DNA from: Vandiemenella viatica
Taxonomy: Eukaryota > Arthropoda > Insecta > Orthoptera > Morabidae
Reading direction: 5' to 3'
DNA: 64,000 bases
Assembly: GCA_031002005.1 (NCBI GenBank)
Contig: JARYHS010013630.1
Span: 237,033,539 to 237,097,538 of the forward strand
A program made the position numbers and the translations under genes. Shown in pieces: positions 57,520-64,000 of this stretch. The notes under the pieces are model-generated. The model was not told the DNA's origin. It was given only the letters and a program-made list of their open reading frames with translations, and searched no databases. How positions within the stretch are numbered: position 1 is the stretch's first letter; each line of letters starts with the position of its first letter.

Positions 57520-57970
57520 ACGTAGGTCCTTCCAGGAAGGTTGTCCGAAGAGCTCGGTAGCGCTTTGATGCCCGCCTTGAAACTGTCGCCGCGCTCGTTT
57601 AACCTCTGCCGAATAAAATAAGCCCCGCACGTCGTGAACTGTTAAGTGCCGACGTGGATGATACCGGTACTAAATAAAGCGCTGTTGGTATCAAAGAGGT
57701 GTTTTGTACCCCGCCGGCGCAATATGAATACTAGTGTCGGAGTATTAAATCGCCGGTTTATTTCGTGCTGGCGGTCGGCAGGTGGTATTTCTGGCGCCGC
57801 TTTGAGATGGCGCTCATTGTGAACCTCGCCGTCCGGCGACAGATATACGGCGTGAGACGCCCTAGGAATAACGTGGCCCGCCAGGCATGTCGAGGGCGGC
57901 GCGGCAAGTGGATTTAGCTTTACGACTTCAGCCTCATAACGGGGCTTCGTTTGTACTGTCACACAATTAT
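57520..57970. promoter_or_regulatory. Island 12, enhancer-like; alternative: unrecognised exon
   Basis: About 450 bp of balanced, CpG-containing, unique sequence with sharp AT-rich borders and no transposon signature. It contains TATCAAAG (57689-57696), the core bound by TCF/Pangolin, and repeated GCGCCGC/GGCGCC elements. A minus-strand frame of 120 codons (58004-57642) spans it and is the longest unexplained frame outside the LINE and islands 1 and 12125-13060. Its product shows no domain I recognise. Regulatory function is inferred. Confidence 0.35.
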
Positions 57971-59545
57971 CATTAATCACAGCGATTTGGGATACGAAAT
58001 GCACCCTTTATGGCCAGTTTTATAGGTTGATTGTAGGTTATATTTGTTCACAGAGACCACTCTTCGTATCACTGTTTATCACTTCACTTATTTCAAGTAT
58101 ACGATGCAACTGAACTCTACAATCCTTGGTCGTTGTAGCAAAACGGAACGTGCTCTGTAGCCTTTCTGATAAAGGAATATTATAAATGATTAAAGTGATT
58201 TAAAAAAATTATTGTAGTCGTATTATTTGACATATAATAATTTCTTGCCACACAGGGTGCAGCATCTCCCTGTTCAAAAGCGCTGTTGATGCCAGCACAG
58301 GTCTGGCAGGTATGTTGGCAGAGAAGCCTTAAACACTGAACCATTCACATAACACGACACACACACAAAATCTGTTTGGTTGGTAGAGCTTGGAGGCCAT
58401 GATAGGAATTGCTGATCTTCGCTATGTTTTTTCAGCGCCTGTCGCCATCTTGACTGACTGCTCACATCTGCGCTCTCTTGGCAGAATTTCAAACGCAGCT
58501 GCAAAAGTTTTTTATTTTTTTCTAAATGGTATAACGTTTTGTGACAATCTGTCAAATAATGTAGCGACAGTAAATTTGTGAATTCGCTTCAGTCATTCAA
58601 AGTAACCCTGTGTGATAATAAATCGATCATACCAGCTTGAGGCGTATTACAAAATCAGCCAGGGCAGAACATCATTTGGAGGAAGGCCACAAAATACTGA
58701 AGGAACAAACAAAATTACTGGCCAGATCCAAGAACTATCTCGAATCAAAAGTGAGTGAGACTATTTAAACAGTCAAGCAGTCAAACAGTCTAAATAAATA
58801 TAGAGGGTATGGCTTGAATCAAGCGTGGAAGTGTGCGTTAGTTTAATAAATAATACTCTGATCAAAATATACCACTAAAATTTCGAACATTTTTGCGTAT
58901 GCTCGATATCTGGCTTGCTAGGAATCGATTCACTATTCACAATAAAGGTGAGAACAACTTGGTGTAACGCCAATCTCCAGTAGATACAGCGCTGAAGAAG
59001 AACCGACTTGGGAAAAAAGTGAGAGCACGCTAGACGTAGCGTATGTGTCATAAACCACATGGTAGCAAGTTGAATCATTGTTTATAATAAAACTACATTT
59101 TCAGTGCGACAGTTGTTAAGGTAATTGCGACATAGACTTCCTTACGTACCTCAGAGCCTATTCTGCAGCAATCTGTTTATGTGGCCTTAGCTGCAGCATA
59201 TCTCATACACGCATAGCTTTTGAAAATGAAGCAATCATAATCAACCCTTATTTTTGTACATCACTTGTTACGGTTGCGTGTTGATACGAAGTACATGTAA
59301 CAAAGACTTGAAAATAAACTGTAAAACAGCCGTACGTTATGCGAACAGAAAATATCCGCCTACATGCAATTATTAAGACAGAATGACATCGAACGGTCCA
59401 TTCGCTTATATTGATACAAAAAATGACATTTATGTTTACATTTTCATTTGAAAGAACTTCTCATGAAGGATGCTCTGTTCGTAGTACTTGAACAACCACC
59501 AAAATGTTAAACAATGTGGCTGAATTAAACTAAAAAATAAATATT
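57971..59545. other. Spacer
   Basis: Frames of 60-93 codons around 58270-58580 and 58875-59078, none recognised. The rest is AT-rich. Confidence 0.35.
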
Positions 59546-60074
59546 TTTTTTATAAATAATTTTCACTCCAATGCAACTGAATATGTTGTTTTTATTTTCC
59601 GTACGCGTTTCAACTCAATATCTGAAGCATCTTCAGCGGTTCTGACTGTTTATTAAATTTGTTCTGTGTTACAATTTTACATATGAAGATGATTATATAT
59701 ACAGATATAAGCTTACTTACATTTTTACATGATCACATTGGCTTATAATCGTGCCGTGTTTCAGCATCAGCTCGTAAAGATGCAACAAACAACTGTAATA
59801 CAAAATACTGCTATTACAGATACAACTGATGCCGAAACAGGGCACAGTTACGAGCCAATGTGATCATGTAAAAATGTAAGCAAGCTTATATCTGTATATC
59901 TTAATTTTCACGGTGCAAAGCTTATATCTGTATGTATTATAATTTTCACAGAACAAATTTAATTAACAGTCAGAACCACTGAAGATGTTTCAGAGAATGA
60001 AGTGAAACGCGTACGGAAAATAAAAACAACAAATTCAATTGCATTGGCGTGAATATTATTCATAAAAAATTAAT
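59546..60074. mobile_element. Long fold-back element 2
   Basis: The left arm (59546-59770) and right arm (59826-60074) are reverse complements with moderate divergence: CCGTACGCGTTTCAACTC pairs with a GTGAAACGCGTACGG segment, and TTTTTACATGATCACATTGG pairs with CCAATGTGATCATGTAAAAA. The loop is about 55 bp. The right arm has an internal direct duplication (GCTTATATCTGTAT at 59884 and 59930 with AATTTTCAC after each), which accounts for most of the length difference. There is no coding capacity. Fold-back or MITE type, superfamily not assigned. Confidence 0.8.
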
Positions 60075-60659
60075 CCTACCCCATTGAGGAAATGGCCCAC
60101 AATATCCACATATTAAAAAATAAATTATAATACAAAATTTCTAGTTGTACGTTTCAATACAGTTTTAGAAGATCTTGCAACTTTTAATTCACTGTTTTTC
60201 AGTACCAATATCAAAAAAATAAATAAAAAATGTTCTTATTTTCAAGATAAAAATGTAAATATTGTTTCACGTTGATCCGTACTAAACAAAATCAGTGACC
60301 CTGATTAGCTTGGTCGATATTACGAGAAAGTATGTTGTACTTCATCTCTATATCATTTCATTTGATAGTTTCTTGTTCGGTTTAACAGATTTTTGAGCTC
60401 GGTAAACTTGAATTTTTTAAAGAGCAATTCATGCAATGCGATTCATTAGAAGTAAGCTTGGAACTTCTCCGGCAACATTTAACTCCCGAGAACCCTGCTC
60501 GACAGTAGATTCAAAGCTATCTCGTCGTAGAACATCTGTATTACGCTGTAAGATGTGAAGCGACGAATGCCTATTCTGAAGAGCCCAGAATACCTCTGAA
60601 TTCGGGCGTCTGAGCATTCATACTCTATCAAAAGGCAAAAGCACGTCTCAAACATCAAC
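60075..60659. other. Spacer
   Basis: AT-rich, turning to mixed composition after 60420. Nothing recognised. Confidence 0.35.
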
Positions 60660-61080
60660 AGGCAAACAAGCCTGACAAAGCGTTCTCTGAATACGACACG
60701 GAACATCAGAGACGGCGGGCTGCGAGCCACGGGGCCCAATGAGGCGCCGGCGGCAGGCGGCGTCCTTTAAGTCGGCGTCGTTAGCGTCGGATGGGCGGGC
60801 GGCCGCTGACTGACACGGCCGGCAGACCGTGGCAAGTGGCCAGCAGGTGGACGCCACAAAAGACTTCGGCAGGTACTCAAAGGGAAGAACCAACGACGCT
60901 GTTTATTTCCATCCTCGACGGCCGGCAAAGAATTAACAGGTTTTTATACCTTTTATACAAAGCGCAAATGTTCAGTAGTATCTCCGAACAATTTCTCATT
61001 CGTAATTGGGCTACTGATTAGGCTGGTTAACTAGAGTGCGTAATTAGCTGACGAAAATCACGAGGTCAGCTCCCGAAGAA
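60660..61080. promoter_or_regulatory. Island 13, enhancer-like
   Basis: The first 180 bp is very GC-rich (GGCGCCGGCGGCAGGCGGCG near 60744). The second part carries homeodomain-type cores CGTAATTGGG (61001-61010), ACTGATTAGGC and GCGTAATTAGC (61039-61049), plus AAAGAATTAACAGG near 60928. No frame over 86 codons and no repeat edges. Such a mix is common in developmental enhancers; inference only. Confidence 0.32.
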
Positions 61081-62239
61081 TTAGATGGTTTAACAAAATT
61101 TCCACTCTACTGGAAAATACAGCCTGTTATGAATAAGAACGCCCATCTCACCTGGAACACATTTAAGCTACTGCTCATTTGATATGGAGATTAAAGCACT
61201 GTTAATCAAATTAATCCGACAGAAGTGGTGGTAGCTTTTATTATGACGAAATAATAATCAGTTTTCAAAAAAAAATCACTCCATTTATTTTGCACCAAAT
61301 CTATTACCAAAAATCAGCATTTAAACATTTGTAACAGCTTTAAAAAACTGCAAACATTAATTACAATATTTTAAACTCTCTATAACACGGAGCTTCTGTT
61401 ACTCATGTGCGCGACCTTCTGCGCTCAGCTGTTTTGACTACACATACTAGGACTTGTGGAAATGCTACGTTACACAGTTTAATTTACATACGTCAATACA
61501 ATATTCGTAAACAAATATCCTTAACTAAAGAAAAATAATAGTAATAAAATAAAAATGTTGGTTGAGTATGATATTGTTACATGGTCTTCCTGCATTTACT
61601 CTCCGAACGTTAAATGCATTTACGAGTCTTTGCATGTTCATACTTAGAACCAAAAAATAGTAATTCGGCTGAAAAGACCAGGTTAGAAGATAATACCCAA
61701 AATTATGTCACGTATAATGAAAAACGTCACAAAAGCTCTCCTCATTGACAGTTTGATGGCAAACTGACGTTTCTAGAATCATATACATCTTAAGTCTCTG
61801 TTTTTCGCTTTATAAAAATATTCCTCAATTTTAAATGTACAGAGAACTTCGCTATAAAGCGTCACGTCCCAGACCCGTCCATCTATATCGAAAATCTGAA
61901 CAAATCGTGGCTTCATATATCTGCTACAAAATCCGCCTTATAATAATAGGTCATTATTGCAAACGTGTTAAGTATAAACTTCTGTTGTCGGAGGGTAGGA
62001 CTTCTAATCTTTCAGTCGTTGAAGTTGTGGAGGAGCTTTATTACGCCTGCCTGGCCTCCTGAAGGTAAACGTGAGCTCCATTTCATGTCCTGTCAAAACG
62101 AAGAGTTCTTTTTTGTGTATGGCATCGGTTTTCTTATTAACTGTATTTCTGTGTTGGCTTTAATGTATTACCGACTATTGTCTACGCTAAGGATGTAATC
62201 GCATCTCACAAGTCACTGTATAAGAGAACGTCTATTCGA
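61081..62239. other. AT-rich spacer
   Basis: Frames of about 75 codons at 61835-62198 without recognised products. Confidence 0.38.
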
Positions 62240-62520
62240 GGAAGAGATCTCGTCGTTAGTACTGGGTCTCTTTAAAGCGAGTGGTGACCGTCCGATAGCC
62301 CGATGCCCCGTCATTTGTCTGGCGCGGCAGTTGCCAGATAAGTCCCCGCCCGTAATGAGCAGATCCGACGGGGCGGAAGCTTCAAACGCGCGCCCACCAG
62401 ATACCGCGTAACGACTCAAATGGAACGTCCGCTCAATTCAGGCGCCACTTCGCAGGCTTCAGCTGACAGGCCAATTCTAAGAAATTAGACGTGAGTAAGA
62501 GACCGTCGCCGTAGACAACC
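62240..62520. promoter_or_regulatory. Island 14, enhancer-like
   Basis: About 280 bp of balanced unique sequence with a GATA-type AGATAAG (62336-62342), CGTAATGAGC near 62352 and CpG-rich AACGCGCGCCC near 62386. No coding frame over 70 codons and no transposon signature. Confidence 0.32.
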
Positions 62521-63419
62521 GTTTGGCGTAGAGATAACAAACACCGTCACTAGGAACATATTGTATTGAAGTATTCAATAGTCCGAACTTGATGCCAAAC
62601 TACAAGATGAAGAATAATTTTAAAACTAATTTCTCTCAGCAGTAAAAATCTTTTTCGATCTCTTCATTAATTCCATGATGTAGAAGAGTGTTTAGCCCTT
62701 ATGTTTTTCATGATTCTACTGCCACGAAACAAAGAAACAGAAATAAAAGTAAACATAAGGCACATTTATTTCGCAATCTAAACTCAGATAGTATGATTTC
62801 TGAATGTAAATTACATAAATATGCCATAAAACATAGAGGACCGGCATCAGTAACACCGAGAAAATAAGATGGAAAATGTTCTCATCACGGAAGATATATT
62901 GACAAGTCTAGGTATTATTTTCTAATTATCTCTAGATAAAATCTGGTGGACTGCAAAACCCATTCTCTAATAAATTGTATAACAGTCTAATTTCCAACTC
63001 GTTCCTCACATTAATGAAGAAGGGTGCGATGAAACTAGTTGTGGTTTTGAAAGCCTGTTTGAATGATTATGTAAAATCCAGAATAGGGTAACTAAATGAC
63101 AAGTTTGAAATAGTAACTTAATGCTATGGAAGTTTAGCTAAGGTACTGTTTGTTGTATGGCTACTTTGAGGATCTAAACCAATGTGTGAAACTTTTACTG
63201 TATAGTTAAAGAAGACATTTCGAAACTGTAGTCTACAGTTACTAAAGCTTACAAACACAAACATAAGTGAACAGTTTGGTATGAGCAGACGCAGATAAAA
63301 CATCTGGTTCATTCATAGGTTTAATTATACAATTATAAAATACAAAAAAGGCTTCTGTGATTTTAATGACATAGTGACAGGGTTTTTACTGGCTGCGCAA
63401 TTTATCCCTATCGTTGCCC
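62521..63419. other. AT-rich spacer
   Basis: Nothing recognised. Confidence 0.4.
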
Positions 63420-63632
63420 GTTGATCTAACAATCCTTCTGAATATGGCAGACCTAAAGTTTAACGTGAAATCCGAACTTTGGAATCATTTTGATTTACTT
63501 CACGTTACACGACAAGCTATATCTTATGTTGAAGATCAGGAAAAATTCCTTTGAAAATCCCAGACGGGTTGGAATGTTGAAACTTTCGATCTTCAGTCTG
63601 ACGCCTTAACCACTGAGCCACTCATAAAACAG
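63420..63632 (-). mobile_element. tRNA-related SINE, family 2, reverse, second copy
   Basis: The right end on the minus strand is ATGAGTGGCTCAGTGGTTAAGGCG (clear A-box region), then CTGAAGATCGAAAGTTTC with a decayed B box. The left part has GACCTAAAGTTTAACGTGAAATCC, shared with 52975-53192. The middle differs, so the copies are old or belong to subfamilies. Confidence 0.65.
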
Positions 63633-63885
63633 AAAAATAAGGAACCTGTGGAAGTTAAGCGAGTGTCAGAGAACAATTATTGGAAGAATCTACGTGGATC
63701 ATGACAGTAAAATTTTATTCTTAAGTGAAGTTGGTGATAATCATTTTATTATAGATTCCTCAGCTCGCGAGGGAGCGGATCGTAAATTTATAGGAATATT
63801 AAAAGAAAAAAGTAGCAACAAATTATTCTTGAGGTTAATTTCTGAGAACTGGTTTTCATGTACCACAACTAAAAAATACCGTATC
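63633..63885. other. Short spacer
   Basis: Nothing recognised. Confidence 0.35.
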
Positions 63886-64000
63886 AGTCGCGTTCTGGCC
63901 TCGCATTCGGGAGGACGGCGGTTCGAATCCCCGTCCGGGCATCCAGATTTGGGTTTTCCATGGTTTCCCCAAATCACTCCAGGTGAATGCCGGGATGCTT
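63886..64000 (+). mobile_element. SINE family 1, cut by the window end
   Basis: Decayed A-box side (CAGTCGCGTTCTGGCCTCGCATTCGGG), intact B box GGTTCGAATCCCC at 63920-63932, body GGGTTTTCCATGGTTTCCCC and AATGCCGGGATGCTT at the edge. The rest lies outside the window. Confidence 0.85.

Overview
This window looks like non-coding, repeat-rich DNA from an animal nuclear genome, most likely an insect. The reasons are AT-rich sequence with no operons, no long host reading frame, tRNA-headed SINEs with poly-A tails, a non-LTR retrotransposon with RNase H, and TA-flanked mariner-type transposons. The SINE family (A/B-box head, body with CCATGGTTTCCC and AATGCCGGGATG, poly-A end) is a type I associate with polyneopteran insects such as stick insects, cockroaches and orthopterans. 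That placement is from memory and is not proven here. I found no host protein-coding gene, tRNA gene or rRNA gene that I can support.

Layout. 1-5850: AT-rich spacer with three GC-richer islands and one reverse SINE. 5851-7740: a long fold-back palindrome, then a block of degenerate repeats of about 150 bp. 9251-10801: a SINE, a non-autonomous hAT-like element and a PIF/Harbinger-like element lying almost end to end. 12125-13060: the most GC-rich island, with a 71-bp duplication. 13690-16790: two blocks of an unfamiliar degenerate repeat with a LINE fossil and a hairpin between them. 18418-21511: a SINE, a second fossil of the same LINE family, a short inverted repeat, and a hAT-like element split by a mariner-type element. 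23130-34390: AT-rich spacer with islands, a 52-bp tandem repeat (x3), a MITE with near-identical 120-bp terminal repeats and an old retroelement tail. 37941-45452: six SINE copies or fragments. 45915-51559: a complete I-superfamily-like LINE with its 13-bp target-site duplication; both ORFs are broken. 52975-64000: a second tRNA-related SINE family (two copies), another LINE fossil, a second long fold-back element, more islands, and a SINE cut by the window end.

How it fits together. The mobile elements record several layers of activity. The LINE is full length but inactive: ORF1 has two nonsense codons and one frameshift, and ORF2 has four frameshifts and two nonsense codons. The mariner-type element inside the hAT-like copy can be dated relative to its host, because the other hAT-like copy in this window keeps the empty TA site. 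The MITE at 32069-32518 looks young. Between the repeats lie about fifteen GC-richer islands of 150-900 bp, free of recognisable transposon structure. These are the best candidates for host function (cis-regulatory elements or unseen exons), but that is inference from composition and a few short motifs.
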